DNA of 64,000 nt from Anaerovibrio sp. JC8 (GCF_002100115.1 NZ_ANBM01000002.1:62001-126000), one strand, 5' to 3'. Shown: positions 26,398 to 36,115, numbered from the stretch's first letter. The notes: generated by a model from the sequence alone, not told the origin. Numbers and translations: made by a program.

Positions 26398-27513
26398 TTA
26401 GATAATCTCCAAATCTGCATGAAGGGCTCCAGAGGCCTTAATGGCCTGCAATATGGAAATAATATCCCTTGGAGTTGCCCCTACGGCATTGAGAGCCCCC
26501 ACAATATCATTAATATTGGCAGTGGCTGGAAGAACGATGGAATTTGCCGTCTGCTCATCCACCTCTGCGGTTTCATCTTCAGTAACCACAGTACGTCCCA
26601 TGCTGAACGGCTCCGGCTGATCAACCTCAGTATCCTTCTTTATTCTTACGCTGAGGCCCCCCTGAGTAATGGCAATGCTGTCAACGGAAACATTACCACC
26701 CATAACAATAGTACCGGTACGTTCATTCAATACCACCTTGGCCACGTTATCAGGAGTAACATAAAGGTCCTCCAGACTGGCCACAAAATCCACCACACCG
26801 TTGCGATAATATGCCGGGATGGTTACATCTACACGTCCAGGGTTGGCTGCCTTGGCAATACCGCCGTAATTACGGTTAATGGCAGCCGCTATACGGCTGG
26901 CAGTGGTAAAGTCAGGATGGGTAAGGGAAAGGGACAGCTTCCCCCCCAGCTCGGTCAAGTCATCCTCCACAGTGCGCTCCACTATGGCACCATTTGGAGT
27001 AGTGCCTACAGTTGGAAAATTCTTCTGGGCGGAACCGCCGCCACGGCCTGCCACGAAACCGCCTGTAGACACCGCACCCTGGGCCACAGCATATACATTG
27101 CCATTGGCGGCCTTCAACGGTGTCTGTACCAGAGTACCTCCCTGAATACTGGTGGCATCACCAATGGAGGAAACAGTAATATCAATATTATCTCCTTCTC
27201 TTACGAAAGGAGGCAGAGTAGCAGTTACAATAACCGCTGCCACGTTCTTCGGCTTTAGGCCGGCAACCTCGATGCCCATTCCAAAGGAAGACATCATATT
27301 GCCGATGGACTGAATGGTAGGGGTCATCTTGTTGGAATCACCGGTACCATTTAAACCAACCACCAGACCGTAGCCCACCAGCTGGTTTGAGCGAACCCCC
27401 TGAACCTTGGCAATATCCTTTATTCTGGTAGTTGCGCTGTCCGCAAACACCACACTGGTGGCCATCACACACAGGCACATCACCAGTGATAATATCTTCA
27501 CAATGCGTTTCAT
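26398..27513 (-). CDS. flgI: flagellar P-ring protein FlgI
   Basis: Forms the ring in the peptidoglycan layer around the flagellar rod; its presence, with FlgH, fits a diderm envelope. The 371-residue protein has a signal peptide ending near VVFADSATTRIKDIA. Family motifs include QLVGYGLVVGLNGTGD, KNVAAVIVTATLPPF and a closing INDIVGALNAVGATPRDIISIL. ATG at 27513 with GGAGG eight bases upstream is chosen over an upstream in-frame start. Confidence 0.95.
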   Translation of the reverse strand: MKRIVKILSLVMCLCVMATSVVFADSATTRIKDIAKVQGVRSNQLVGYGLVVGLNGTGDSNKMTPTIQSIGNMMSSFGMGIEVAGLKPKNVAAVIVTATLPPFVREGDNIDITVSSIGDATSIQGGTLVQTPLKAANGNVYAVAQGAVSTGGFVAGRGGGSAQKNFPTVGTTPNGAIVERTVEDDLTELGGKLSLSLTHPDFTTASRIAAAINRNYGGIAKAANPGRVDVTIPAYYRNGVVDFVASLEDLYVTPDNVAKVVLNERTGTIVMGGNVSVDSIAITQGGLSVRIKKDTEVDQPEPFSMGRTVVTEDETAEVDEQTANSIVLPATANINDIVGALNAVGATPRDIISILQAIKASGALHADLEII

Positions 27514-27541
27514 TCTGAATCCTCCGTAGTGCTCCGTATAA

Positions 27542-28132
27542 TTAGAACAGGAAGTTGAAAATCTGAGTGAGAATACCCTGTCTCTGCTTAGCATTCAATG
27601 GGCCCTTGCCATCAAACCTCAGGGTTGCCTCCGCCACCTTATTGGAAGGAATGGTATTACGATAGGTAATATCTTCAGGACGGATAATTCCCTGAAGGGT
27701 AATCTTGTGTTCATTTTTGTTATTCCAGATAGACTGGCTGCCCTCAATTATCAAATTGCCATTTGGTGCCACATCCACAACCGTCACTGTTATAGTGCCT
27801 TTGGCCGTATTGGTATTGGTGGCACTGCCCTTGGCATCAAAGCTGTCCTTCTGGCTGGCACTTGCCGCAGTCAAAAAGTCAAAAATACCAATACCGGCAC
27901 CAAGGTCCTGGCTGCCGGATTTGGAATTACTGGAATTCTTGGAAGTTGAGGCACTGGCGGTCTCACTTATAATAATGGTTACAATATCTCCCACCTGGGA
28001 AGCCCTGTGATCCATAAAAATATTACGGCTGTCCTCACTCCACAGGCTTACAGCCCCGGCGGTGGACGGAATCATTATTCCCATCTGAAAAAACATCATT
28101 GTCCCCATAATAACGGACAAAATATATTTCAT
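27542..28132 (-). CDS. flgH: flagellar L-ring protein FlgH
   Basis: Outer-membrane ring around the flagellar rod. The 196-residue protein has a hydrophobic export signal (first about 27 residues), then SLWSEDSRNIFMDHRASQVGD, shown here in part, and NSKSGSQDLG. The family segments LIIEGSQSIWNNKNEHKI and GIIRPEDITYRNTIPS follow. E. coli FlgH is a lipoprotein, but no clear lipobox cysteine is visible here. The start is ATG at 28132 with AGGTG six bases upstream; an in-frame GTG three codons earlier overlaps that site. Confidence 0.93.
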   Translation of the reverse strand: MKYILSVIMGTMMFFQMGIMIPSTAGAVSLWSEDSRNIFMDHRASQVGDIVTIIISETASASTSKNSSNSKSGSQDLGAGIGIFDFLTAASASQKDSFDAKGSATNTNTAKGTITVTVVDVAPNGNLIIEGSQSIWNNKNEHKITLQGIIRPEDITYRNTIPSNKVAEATLRFDGKGPLNAKQRQGILTQIFNFLF

Positions 28133-28175
28133 AAAGGTCACCTGCCCCCAACTTTAACAATCAAATCATACAATA

Positions 28176-28922
28176 TCAACGCGAAATCTCCACGTTGTTC
28201 TTATCAATAACCTTGCCTCTGACCACCTTGCCGGAGGTCATGTTCTTCACGTTAATATAGTCCCCCTCACGGCCATTTTCCATGGCCCTGCCCTGGGTAG
28301 TCACTCTAATGCCATTAATCACCGCAGAAAGATCTATCAAATCACCGGAATGGATAATCACAGGATTCTGGATATTCCTTGAAGTGATAATCTCTCCCTG
28401 AGAGATTCCGCGGCTGGCCACCTTGCCGATGACCTGGCTCATGTCCGTGAAATATTTCCAGTTTTCGCCCTTGTACTCACGCTCATCTATCCGCAGGTCC
28501 TGTGCTGTAATCACATTGCCCTGTATCAGCTGCTTGCTGGCCGTCACCATCTGGTCAAAGACACGTACCCGCATCATACACCGCATAGTAACATATTTAC
28601 TGCCATCCAAAAGCACATCCACATTTACCTGGGTTCCCTTGCTGAGTCTAACTCCATTGGGAAGAGTCGCTCTATAGGTTACACGTCCTTCCGGCAACCT
28701 TAGCCCCGCCGGGGCATTTATTGCCTCGATGGTATAACGCCGAAGTTCCCCACCTTTTTGGAGATAATCCTCAATGCCAATAACAGCCTGCTGAATCAAG
28801 TGCTCCCGCAAAATCACCTGGGGTAACTGAGCTGTGGGGGCAACCACCACCTTGGCTCCTTCGGAAGCCGATAAAGGCAGCAGTAAAAAAACTGCCAGTA
28901 ATAAGCCAAGGACTTTATTCAT
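28176..28922 (-). CDS. flgA: flagellar P-ring assembly chaperone FlgA
   Basis: Periplasmic chaperone needed for FlgI polymerisation. The 248-residue protein has a signal peptide (about 1-21) and a SAF domain in the C-terminal half: QVIGKVASRGISQGEIITSR, IQNPVIIHSGDLIDLS and a closing KNMTSGKVVRGKVIDKNNVE. The start ATG overlaps the flgG stop by one base (TGATG), giving translational coupling. FlgA next to flgH and flgI is the usual assembly module. Confidence 0.92.
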   Translation of the reverse strand: MNKVLGLLLAVFLLLPLSASEGAKVVVAPTAQLPQVILREHLIQQAVIGIEDYLQKGGELRRYTIEAINAPAGLRLPEGRVTYRATLPNGVRLSKGTQVNVDVLLDGSKYVTMRCMMRVRVFDQMVTASKQLIQGNVITAQDLRIDEREYKGENWKYFTDMSQVIGKVASRGISQGEIITSRNIQNPVIIHSGDLIDLSAVINGIRVTTQGRAMENGREGDYINVKNMTSGKVVRGKVIDKNNVEISR

Positions 28923-29713
28923 CAGCGCTTCAACCCGTTGGCAATCTCCAGCATGGAGTCGGAAGTAGTAATAGCCTTGGAGTTGGACTCATAGGCACGC
29001 TGAGCTACAATCATATTAACCATTTCATCAACAATCTGAACAGCAGACATTTCCAATGCACTCTGAATAAGAGTACCAGTGCCGTCTGTGCCAGGATTAT
29101 TTTCAAGAGGCTGGCCGGATGCAGCGGACTCAATAAACAAATTCTTGCCGATAGAAGTCAGACCGGAAGGATTCAGGAATCTGGCCAAGGTAATCTGACC
29201 GATAACAGTAGGAGTACCACCAGCCGGAGTATCAGAAACCGCACCAGTGGACGAAATGGTAATACTGTCCGCAGGAGCATTGGCATCAAACTGAATATTT
29301 TGGGTCAGCGGATAGCCGTCCGTGGTAACCAGATTGCGGTCAGCATCCACCTTGAAGGAACCATCTCTGGTATAGGCAGTAGTTCCGTCCGGCAGGAGAA
29401 TCTGGAAAAAGCCCTCACCCTCAATGGCTATATCTGTAACATTATCAGTAACCTGAATATTACCCTGGGTAAAAACTCTGGTAGTTGCAGAGAACTTGGA
29501 ACCAAGACCAATCTGTACAGGGGTTGGGAACATAGTACCGTCACCGCTCTCCGCACCGCCGGCCCGCAATGTCTGATATATCAGATCCTGAAATTCTGCA
29601 CGCTGAGGCTTGGCACCATAGGTATTAACATTGGCAATATTGTGTGAAAGCACATCCATCTGTTTCTGCTCGCCCTTCATGCCGGAAGCAGCAGACCATA
29701 ATGATCTCATCAT
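28922..29713 (-). CDS. flgG: flagellar distal rod protein FlgG
   Basis: Distal rod subunit. In its 263 residues the N-terminal flagellar basal-body rod motif is SAASGMKGEQKQMDVLSHNI. It contains the FlgG/FlgF hypervariable region and the segment IAIEGEGFFQILLPDGTTAY. The conserved C-terminal helix includes MVNMIVAQRAYESNSKAITT. Two ATG codons stand together at 29713 and 29710, with GGAGG ten bases ahead. It is preceded by a hairpin-containing gap after flgF. Confidence 0.95.
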   Translation of the reverse strand: MMRSLWSAASGMKGEQKQMDVLSHNIANVNTYGAKPQRAEFQDLIYQTLRAGGAESGDGTMFPTPVQIGLGSKFSATTRVFTQGNIQVTDNVTDIAIEGEGFFQILLPDGTTAYTRDGSFKVDADRNLVTTDGYPLTQNIQFDANAPADSITISSTGAVSDTPAGGTPTVIGQITLARFLNPSGLTSIGKNLFIESAASGQPLENNPGTDGTGTLIQSALEMSAVQIVDEMVNMIVAQRAYESNSKAITTSDSMLEIANGLKR

Positions 29714-29788
29714 AAGGCAAAAACCTCCATTTTATATAACACGACCAAAACAAAACACGATTTCATCTTATCCTACTATATCGTCAAA

Positions 29789-29835
29789 ACATTGGATTTC
29801 CTTAATGGTTACATTAGAAAACCATTAAACTCAAT
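29789..29835 (-). promoter_or_regulatory. long hairpin between flgF and flgG
   Basis: A nine-base stem (TTAATGGTT and its complement) is extended by an outer ACATTG/CAATGT pair. On the minus strand it is followed by TTTTGACG only, so it is a weak terminator or an mRNA-stability element between the two rod genes. Confidence 0.5.
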
Positions 29836-29843
29836 GTCCGAAT

Positions 29844-30653
29844 TTACATATTACGTCCCACTTCATTGACGGACTTTTCGAGCATGGTGTCCTGGGTAGT
29901 TACAGCCCTGGAATTGGCCTCATAGGCACGATAATTGGCAATCATGTTTACCATTTCCGAAACCACATTGGTATTGGAACGCTCCAGCATACCCTGCTGA
30001 ATCTCCCCGGTGGCATTCATGCGGCGCGGGTTGCCATTGGTACGATAAAGATTATCTCCCTGCTTTATCATCACCTGATCGCCCCCATCAAACTGGAACA
30101 AACCAATCTGGGCCACAGGCACATTATCATCCATGGTTATATTGCCATTGGGTCCCACAATGATGGTAGTGGCTTCATCCGGAATATCAATAGGGCGGCC
30201 ACGGTTATCCAACACATTATGCCCACTGACGTTTACCAGCCGTCCGGTGGCAGTACGATAGAAATTACCATCTCTGGTATATCGCTGCCCCTGAGGGGTA
30301 TCCACCATAAAATAGCCCTCTCCGGAAATAGCCAAATCAAAAGGATTGCCCGTAGACTGGAAAGCCCCCTGGGAGTGGTCGGTAACTATTTCATCCACCT
30401 CGGAGCCCATGCCCAGCTGGCCGATAACAGGTGCATTGTTGTTCAGTGAGAATCCCTTGAAGGTGGTAACATCCCGCTGAACCTTGGACAAATCATCTAT
30501 TCTATGAATCAGCATTGGCTCGAATTCCTTGCTGACAGCATCATCACGTTTAAAGCCGGTGGTATTGGCATTTGCCAGATTATTGGCAATAGTGTCTGTA
30601 CGGTATGACTCCGTAATCATGCCCGTAGCAGCTGTATAAAGTCCTCGCCACAT
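29844..30653 (-). CDS. flgF: flagellar proximal rod/hook-basal body protein FlgF type
   Basis: Rod protein of 269 residues with the basal-body motif TAATGMITESYRTDTIANNL at the N-terminus, ISGEGYFMVDTPQGQRYTRD in the middle and the C-terminal MVNMIANYRAYEANSRAVTT. It is a paralogue of the following flgG. In Bacillus the equivalent pair is named flhO/flhP and also follows mbl, so flhO is an equally fair name. ATG has AGGATT close upstream, 22 bases after mreB. Confidence 0.9.
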   Translation of the reverse strand: MWRGLYTAATGMITESYRTDTIANNLANANTTGFKRDDAVSKEFEPMLIHRIDDLSKVQRDVTTFKGFSLNNNAPVIGQLGMGSEVDEIVTDHSQGAFQSTGNPFDLAISGEGYFMVDTPQGQRYTRDGNFYRTATGRLVNVSGHNVLDNRGRPIDIPDEATTIIVGPNGNITMDDNVPVAQIGLFQFDGGDQVMIKQGDNLYRTNGNPRRMNATGEIQQGMLERSNTNVVSEMVNMIANYRAYEANSRAVTTQDTMLEKSVNEVGRNM

Positions 30654-30675
30654 ACTTAATCCTCCCTTTTACACG

Positions 30676-31698
30676 TTACTTTCTCCAGAAAGACATGGAT
30701 TTCTTGTCGTCCAATTTATCAATATGTTCCAGCGCCTTGCCAGTGCCCAGTGCCACACAGGACAGGGCATCATCAGCCAGACCTACCGGAATCTGGGTTT
30801 CACGGTGAATCAAATCATCCAGACCATAAAGCATAGCACCGCCGCCTGTCAGGACAATACCTCTGTCCATAATATCCGCTGCCAGCTCCGGAGGGCACTC
30901 CTCCAGCACCTTCTTGACGCATTCCACTATCTTGGTAACCGGCTCATTAAGTGCTTCTGCCACCTGGTCAGTGGTCATTTCCACCAGCTTTGGGAGACCA
31001 CTGAGCATATCACGGCCCTTAACCTCCAGCTTGCCATTTCTGGCCCCGGTGAAGGCCGCGCCAATGGTAACCTTTATATCCTCGGCAGTGCGTTCACCAA
31101 TCATCAGGTTAAAGCTGCGCTTAACATAGTCAATAATTGCCTCATCAAAGGCATCCCCGGCAGTACGCAGGCTGTCACTGGCCACAATGCCGCCAAGGCT
31201 GATAACAGCCACATCAGTGGTACCACCGCCAATATCCACCACCATGGAGCCGTAGGCCTCGGAAATATCAAGTCCGGCACCCAAGGCCGCTGCCAAAGGC
31301 TCCTCAATAAGGAAGGTCTTTCTGGCCCCAGCCTGCTCTGCAGCCTCCTGAACCGCCCGCTGCTCCACCATGGTAACACCGGAAGGAACACAAATCATAA
31401 TGCGGGGACGGAAAACAAAGCTATGTCCTGTAACCTTCTCGATAAAGTAACGAAGCATGGCCTCAGTAATATCGTAGTCGCTGATAACGCCATCACGGAG
31501 AGGACGAATAGCCACAATATTTCCCGGAGTACGGCCAATCATACGACGGGCGTCCTCACCAACGGCCAAAACCTTATTGGTATCCCGGTCCACCGCCACC
31601 ACAGATGGCTCCCGCAGCACCACTCCCTTGCCCTTTATGTATATCAAAACATTTGCTGTACCCAAATCAACGCCAATATCCATTGACATACCAAACAT
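30676..31698 (-). CDS. mreB: rod shape-determining protein, MreB/Mbl family
   Basis: Bacterial actin guiding lateral wall synthesis. The 340-residue protein starts MFGMSMDIGVDLGTANVLIY. Phosphate loops are visible as DLGTANVL and DIGGGTTDVAVISLGG, and the adenosine motif as IVLTGGGAMLYGLD. Placement directly before flgF/flgG equals the mbl-flhO-flhP operon of Bacillus, so it is probably the Mbl-type copy, with mreB-mreC-mreD elsewhere. ATG at 31698 with AAGGAAG eight bases upstream is preferred over an upstream frame extension. Confidence 0.93.
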   Translation of the reverse strand: MFGMSMDIGVDLGTANVLIYIKGKGVVLREPSVVAVDRDTNKVLAVGEDARRMIGRTPGNIVAIRPLRDGVISDYDITEAMLRYFIEKVTGHSFVFRPRIMICVPSGVTMVEQRAVQEAAEQAGARKTFLIEEPLAAALGAGLDISEAYGSMVVDIGGGTTDVAVISLGGIVASDSLRTAGDAFDEAIIDYVKRSFNLMIGERTAEDIKVTIGAAFTGARNGKLEVKGRDMLSGLPKLVEMTTDQVAEALNEPVTKIVECVKKVLEECPPELAADIMDRGIVLTGGGAMLYGLDDLIHRETQIPVGLADDALSCVALGTGKALEHIDKLDDKKSMSFWRK

Positions 31699-31769
31699 TA
31701 AAACATCTTCCTTCCATCTATATACAGGCGCACTAAACACACCTCGCCTATTTTTATCGATATATACTA

Positions 31770-31798
31770 AATATAATATAAAAGGGCAAAGTTTTCAA
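31770..31798 (-). promoter_or_regulatory. promoter of mreB-flg operon
   Basis: The minus strand has TTGAAA and TATATT with a 17-base spacer, about 70 bases before the mreB ATG and immediately after the T-run of the preceding hairpin. Confidence 0.65.
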
Positions 31799-31818
31799 TA
31801 AAAAAAAGAAAGAGCCGA

Positions 31819-32014
31819 GGAACTGCTATACTCAGCTCGGGTCTCAGGTCTAAAACTGTTTTGCTTTATTAAATAGCTAAAAAAATTATAACTCGCTTCG
31901 CCCTTACAGGACTAGCTTCGCGTCGCTCAAACAAATAATTTTTTCAGCTAATGCAGGAATGCAAAAAGCAGTTTATTAACGACCTTCGCCCTAATGCTTT
32001 CGTATAGCAGTCCC
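31819..32014. repeat. about 196-bp nested palindromic element between sucD and mreB
   Basis: Outer arms at 31819-31831 and 32002-32014 match in 12 of 13 positions. Inner arms at about 31851-31891 and 31934-31973 match with a few gaps (for example TAGCT-N-AAAAAATTAT against its complement). The centre is rich in TTCGC words. The smaller hairpin at 31813-31841 before T8 (31801-31808 region on the minus strand) could terminate sucCD. There is no open reading frame of note. It may be a decayed miniature mobile element or a structured RNA. Confidence 0.65.
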
Positions 32015-32050
32015 CCGACTCCTAAGATTTATTCAATTGTGACGTCTTAC

Positions 32051-32953
32051 TTAGCAAGTATGGCACTCGTCGTAAATGCCGGCTTCCTTCAGCTTCTTAA
32101 CCACAGTCTCACCCATGGTTGCCACAGTCTCGGCAACCGGAATACCTACAGCGTTCAAAGCCTTGATTTTGTCAGCTGCAGTACCCTTGCCGCCGGCGAT
32201 AATAGCACCGGCATGGCCCATGCGCTTGCCCGGAGGCGCCTGTACACCAGAGATGAAGGCAATAACCGGCTTCTTCATGTTCTCCTTGATCCACTGGGCA
32301 GCCTCTTCCTCAGCAGTACCGCCGATTTCACCAATCATCATGATAGCCTTGGTTTCATCATCCTCATTAAAGAGCTTCAAAGCATCGATGAAATCAGTAC
32401 CCTTGATAGGGTCACCACCGATACCAATGGCTGTGGTCTGACCGATACCGGCATTGGACAGCTGGAAGGTTGCCTCATAGGTCAGGGTACCGGAGCGGGA
32501 AATAACGCCTACATGGCCCTTCTTGTGGATGTAACCAGGAATAATACCCATCTTGGCCTCATCAACAGTGAGAATACCAGGGCAGTTAGGACCGATAAGG
32601 CGGGTCTTCTTGCCCTCCATGTAACGGCGAACCTTTATCATATCCTGAACAGGAACATGCTCAGTGATACATACTACCAAATCCAGCTCAGCCTCTACAC
32701 CTTCCATAATAGAATCAGCAGCAAAGCGGGCTGGAACGAAAATTACGGAAGCAGTTGCACCAGTAGCCTTTACTGCATCCTCTACAGTATCATAAACAGG
32801 TACACCCTCTACGGTCTGACCAGCCTTGCCCGGAGTAACACCAGCCACAATGTTGGTGCCATATTCCAGCATCTGCTTGGTATGGAAGGCTGCCGTCTTA
32901 CCAGTAATACCCTGTACAATTACCTTTGTATCCTTATTAATTAAAACACCCAT
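32051..32953 (-). CDS. sucD: succinyl-CoA synthetase alpha subunit
   Basis: Interconverts succinyl-CoA and succinate with nucleotide phosphorylation, together with SucC. The 300-residue protein has a CoA-binding fold starting with [20 protein letters not shown] and GPNCPGILT. The phosphohistidine site is in [18 protein letters not shown] (the histidine before AGAI). ATG is 14 bases after the sucC stop. In propionate- and succinate-forming Negativicutes this enzyme fits the randomising pathway (inference from lineage). Confidence 0.96.
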   Translation of the reverse strand: MGVLINKDTKVIVQGITGKTAAFHTKQMLEYGTNIVAGVTPGKAGQTVEGVPVYDTVEDAVKATGATASVIFVPARFAADSIMEGVEAELDLVVCITEHVPVQDMIKVRRYMEGKKTRLIGPNCPGILTVDEAKMGIIPGYIHKKGHVGVISRSGTLTYEATFQLSNAGIGQTTAIGIGGDPIKGTDFIDALKLFNEDDETKAIMMIGEIGGTAEEEAAQWIKENMKKPVIAFISGVQAPPGKRMGHAGAIIAGGKGTAADKIKALNAVGIPVAETVATMGETVVKKLKEAGIYDECHTC

Positions 32954-32967
32954 GTCAGCAGACCTCC

Positions 32968-34167
32968 TTAGTTCTTCTTAGCTTCTTCGACCCGTTTAAC
33001 AATATCCTGGGCGCCGCCCTCCATGGTAGGAGCCATAAACACATTCTTCACCGGTTTCTCAGTGAGAATCTGACGGCCGCGCTCAACATTGGTACCTTCC
33101 AGGCGAACAACTACTGGAACTGGAATGCCATCCTGACCGGTCTTATCAGCAATAATCTGAGCTGCCTTCTGGATACCCTCGGCAATAACATCGCACTTGT
33201 TGATACCACCAAAGATATTAACGAAAATACCCTTTGACTGGCCACCATCAAGCATAATCTCAAAAGCAGTGGCAATCTTCTCAGGAGTGGAGCTGCCGCC
33301 TACATCCAGGAAGTTTGCTGGCTCACCGCCATAATATTTCAAAATATCCACAGTAGCCATGGCAAGTCCGGCACCGTTAACCATGCAGGCAACATCGCCA
33401 CCCAGGTTAACGTAGTTCAGACCCTCATTGGAAGCCCACAGCTCCTTTGGATCCTCCTCGGTCTCATCACGCAGCTCAACAATATCAGGATGACGGAAAA
33501 GTCCGCTGTCATCAAAATTCAGCTTGGCATCGAGACAAATTACATCGTCCTCTGCAGTAACAACCAATGGGTTAATCTCAACCTGGCTGCAGTCCTTGCC
33601 AATGAATGCATTATAAAGCTTAATCATGGTAGCAGTAGCCTTCTTGATGGCCTCAGGCTTAAAGTTCATCTTGTAAGCCATGCGGGTTGCCTGGAACGGA
33701 GCAAGGCCAATAGCAGGGTCAATGTACTCCTTGATAATCTTATCAGGGGACTCAGCAGCCACCTTCTCGATTTCCATACCACCCTCTTCGGAGCCAATCA
33801 TAACAATCTTGGCAGTGGAACGGTCGTTTACAAAGCTCAGGTAATACTCTTTTGCTATATTGGAACCTTCCTCAATGAGGAGACGGTTAACCTTCTTGCC
33901 ATCAGGGCCGGTCTGGTGGGTTACCAGAATCTTGCCCAAAAGCTCAGTTGCATAAGCCTTTACCTCGTCCAGATTCTTGGCGATCTTGACACCGCCGGCC
34001 TTTCCACGGCCACCGGCATGAATCTGGGCCTTAACAACAGTTACCTTAGAGCCAAGCGCCTTGGCAGCTTCCACTGCTTCCTCGACAGTGAAGGCTGGCT
34101 TGCCATTTGGCACATTAACACCAAATTGTCTCAGGACCTCTTTGCTCTGATACTCATGAATGTTCAT
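32968..34167 (-). CDS. sucC: succinyl-CoA synthetase beta subunit (ADP-forming)
   Basis: Nucleotide-binding subunit of succinyl-CoA synthetase, 399 residues. An ATP-grasp domain at the N-terminus begins [17 protein letters not shown], with [12 protein letters not shown], and [10 protein letters not shown]-type metal binding appears as [12 protein letters not shown]. The C-terminal ligase domain contains [21 protein letters not shown] is preceded by GGAGGA. It is the first gene of the two-gene sucCD operon with its own promoter. Confidence 0.96.
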   Translation of the reverse strand: MNIHEYQSKEVLRQFGVNVPNGKPAFTVEEAVEAAKALGSKVTVVKAQIHAGGRGKAGGVKIAKNLDEVKAYATELLGKILVTHQTGPDGKKVNRLLIEEGSNIAKEYYLSFVNDRSTAKIVMIGSEEGGMEIEKVAAESPDKIIKEYIDPAIGLAPFQATRMAYKMNFKPEAIKKATATMIKLYNAFIGKDCSQVEINPLVVTAEDDVICLDAKLNFDDSGLFRHPDIVELRDETEEDPKELWASNEGLNYVNLGGDVACMVNGAGLAMATVDILKYYGGEPANFLDVGGSSTPEKIATAFEIMLDGGQSKGIFVNIFGGINKCDVIAEGIQKAAQIIADKTGQDGIPVPVVVRLEGTNVERGRQILTEKPVKNVFMAPTMEGGAQDIVKRVEEAKKN

Positions 34168-34225
34168 ACTTTCTGTCCTCCTCTATTTTACCCCGTAAAG
34201 TATAACTTCCCTTGCTAACAAATAC

Positions 34226-34254
34226 ATCATATAACTTTTTAGGGAAAATGTCTA
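34226..34254 (-). promoter_or_regulatory. promoter of sucCD
   Basis: The minus strand has TAGACA and TATGAT with a 17-base spacer, about 60 bases before the sucC ATG. Confidence 0.6.
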
Positions 34255-34279
34255 CTTTTATCTGTTTTTCTTCCAAAAA

Positions 34280-34330
34280 TAGGAAAAAGTTGGGTAATTC
34301 GTTTGACAAACTCCTACCCAACTTTTCCTA
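34280..34330 (-). terminator. terminator after the EAL response regulator gene
   Basis: A stem of about 16 base pairs (TAGGAAAA-GTTGGGTA arms) with a central loop is followed on the minus strand by TTTTTGG. It starts five bases after the stop codon. Confidence 0.8.
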
Positions 34331-34334
34331 TAAT

Positions 34335-36029
34335 TTATTCTGCTATCAGCTTATTCATAAACTCATCTGTACTCATTGGTCTGGCGTAGTAATAGCCCTG
34401 TATCAGCTTGCAGCCAATGTCCTTAAGGTACTTCACCTGGGGCTCAGTCTCCACACCCTCGGCGATAACCTCCATTCCCAGGTCATGGGTCATGTTCACA
34501 ATGCTCTTCATTATGGTGGCTGCCCGCTGGGAGGTCTCTATATCCTGAATAAACTTCATGTCCAGCTTCAAAATATCCATGGTGAGATTTTTCAGCATGT
34601 TAAGGGATGAATAGCCGCTGCCAAAGTCATCCATCAGCACCGTAAAGCCGGCATTTTTCAGCCGCCGAAGAATTTTCAGCATCTGGGACGGATTATCCAC
34701 ATAGGCGGATTCTGTCATCTCAATCCTCAGCATCCACGGTTCCAGGTCGTATTTGGCCAGCAGTGAGGTCATATAGTCCACAAAATTATGGTCGTACATG
34801 TTGACCCGGGACACGTTTACCGATACCGGCACCACATCAAGGCCATTGTCACGCTGACGACTGAGAAAACGGCAGGCAGATTCCCAGGCAAACCGATCCA
34901 GCCTGGTCACAAAGCCATTCTTTTCAAATACAGGGATAAACACACTTGGACTTATCATGCCCCGCTGGGGGTGGTTCCAGCGGATAAGGGCCTCCGCGGA
35001 CTTTATCTTGCCGGTGGTGGCATCATAGATTGGCTGGAGATAAATGCAGAAATTATTGTTATCCAGGGCACCTTCCATATCCCGCACCAGCATCTGCTCC
35101 TCCATTAGAGCCGTCCGCAGCTGCTCATCATAATAGGCAAAACGTCGGTTATAATTCCCCTTTACCGTATTCATGGCCATATGAGCCCGATCCAGCATCT
35201 TGTTCACCGTAAGATAAACATTATCCACCGTAAACACGCCGGCGTAAAACATAATGCTGCGGTACACTGCCAGAGAACGCATAACAGCATCCAGCCCCTG
35301 AATAATCAGTTCCATGTCCAGGGCATTCTCCGGCATGCACAGGGCAAAGTGGTCCGCCGAAAGCCTTGCAGCCAATCCCCTAGTACCCACCACCGTCTTG
35401 AAGTAGGCTGCCGCTGTCTTTAATATCATGTCCCCCGTTTCCATATTAAAGAGCTCATTTATAACCTTGAAGCAGCTGATATCAAGATACACTATGCAGT
35501 ACTGGGTAGCCCGGTTCTCCTGTATCATCTCTGCGGTTTTTACCAGCATTGTATGGTGGTTGTAAAGGCCTGTAAGCTGGTCCGTTTCAATAATGGTCTG
35601 CATGGCGCTGATTTTTTCCGCCTGGGCCTTCTGATTTTCCTTACGCCATTCATTCTCCTGCCGCGCCATAACGTTCCGCACCCGGCACTGAACCACTATG
35701 GGATTATATGGCTTTGTGATGTAGTCCGCCGCTCCGTTTTCCAGGGCCTGAATTTCACTGTTAAGCAACCCTTGGGAGGTAGTCACCACCACAGGAATAT
35801 GCTGAAAACGGGGATGCTTATGGAGTACCGCCAACAGCTCCATGCCCCCCATAACCGGCATTATTAAATCCAGAAGTATAATATCCACATTACGGGACTC
35901 CAGAATATCAAGTGCCTCTTTTCCGTTGGGGGCCTCCAAAATCTCATATTCACTTTGAAAAAACTGGGAAAGTATGGCCCGGTTTATTTCCACATCATCC
36001 ACTATAAGCATTACGGTTCGGTCTTTCAT
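34335..36029 (-). CDS. response regulator with degenerate GGDEF and intact EAL domain
   Basis: Likely cyclic-di-GMP phosphodiesterase controlled by phosphorylation. In the 564 residues a receiver domain (1 to about 120) carries acidic pair D11/D12, phosphoacceptor D54 in ILLDLIMPVMGG, and YITKPYN. A GGDEF-like domain (about 150-290) has the signature replaced by LSADHF, so cyclase activity is unlikely. The EAL domain (about 315-560) retains EALIRW, RIEMTESA, MDDFGSGYSSL, LKLDMKFI and VIAEGVET. It is a single-gene unit; the cognate kinase is not in the window. It may link signalling to motility (inference). Confidence 0.9.
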   Translation of the reverse strand: MKDRTVMLIVDDVEINRAILSQFFQSEYEILEAPNGKEALDILESRNVDIILLDLIMPVMGGMELLAVLHKHPRFQHIPVVVTTSQGLLNSEIQALENGAADYITKPYNPIVVQCRVRNVMARQENEWRKENQKAQAEKISAMQTIIETDQLTGLYNHHTMLVKTAEMIQENRATQYCIVYLDISCFKVINELFNMETGDMILKTAAAYFKTVVGTRGLAARLSADHFALCMPENALDMELIIQGLDAVMRSLAVYRSIMFYAGVFTVDNVYLTVNKMLDRAHMAMNTVKGNYNRRFAYYDEQLRTALMEEQMLVRDMEGALDNNNFCIYLQPIYDATTGKIKSAEALIRWNHPQRGMISPSVFIPVFEKNGFVTRLDRFAWESACRFLSRQRDNGLDVVPVSVNVSRVNMYDHNFVDYMTSLLAKYDLEPWMLRIEMTESAYVDNPSQMLKILRRLKNAGFTVLMDDFGSGYSSLNMLKNLTMDILKLDMKFIQDIETSQRAATIMKSIVNMTHDLGMEVIAEGVETEPQVKYLKDIGCKLIQGYYYARPMSTDEFMNKLIAE

Positions 36030-36115
36030 ATTTCCACCCCACTTCTCTTGTAGTTATTCCACAAATATATCCATATTCCTTTTTACCAAATAAAAAAGCT
36101 GGGGCAAACAAAAAA

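Noticed and set aside
30724-31686. 320-codon plus-strand open frame
   Set aside because: Antisense to mreB, a highly conserved gene.
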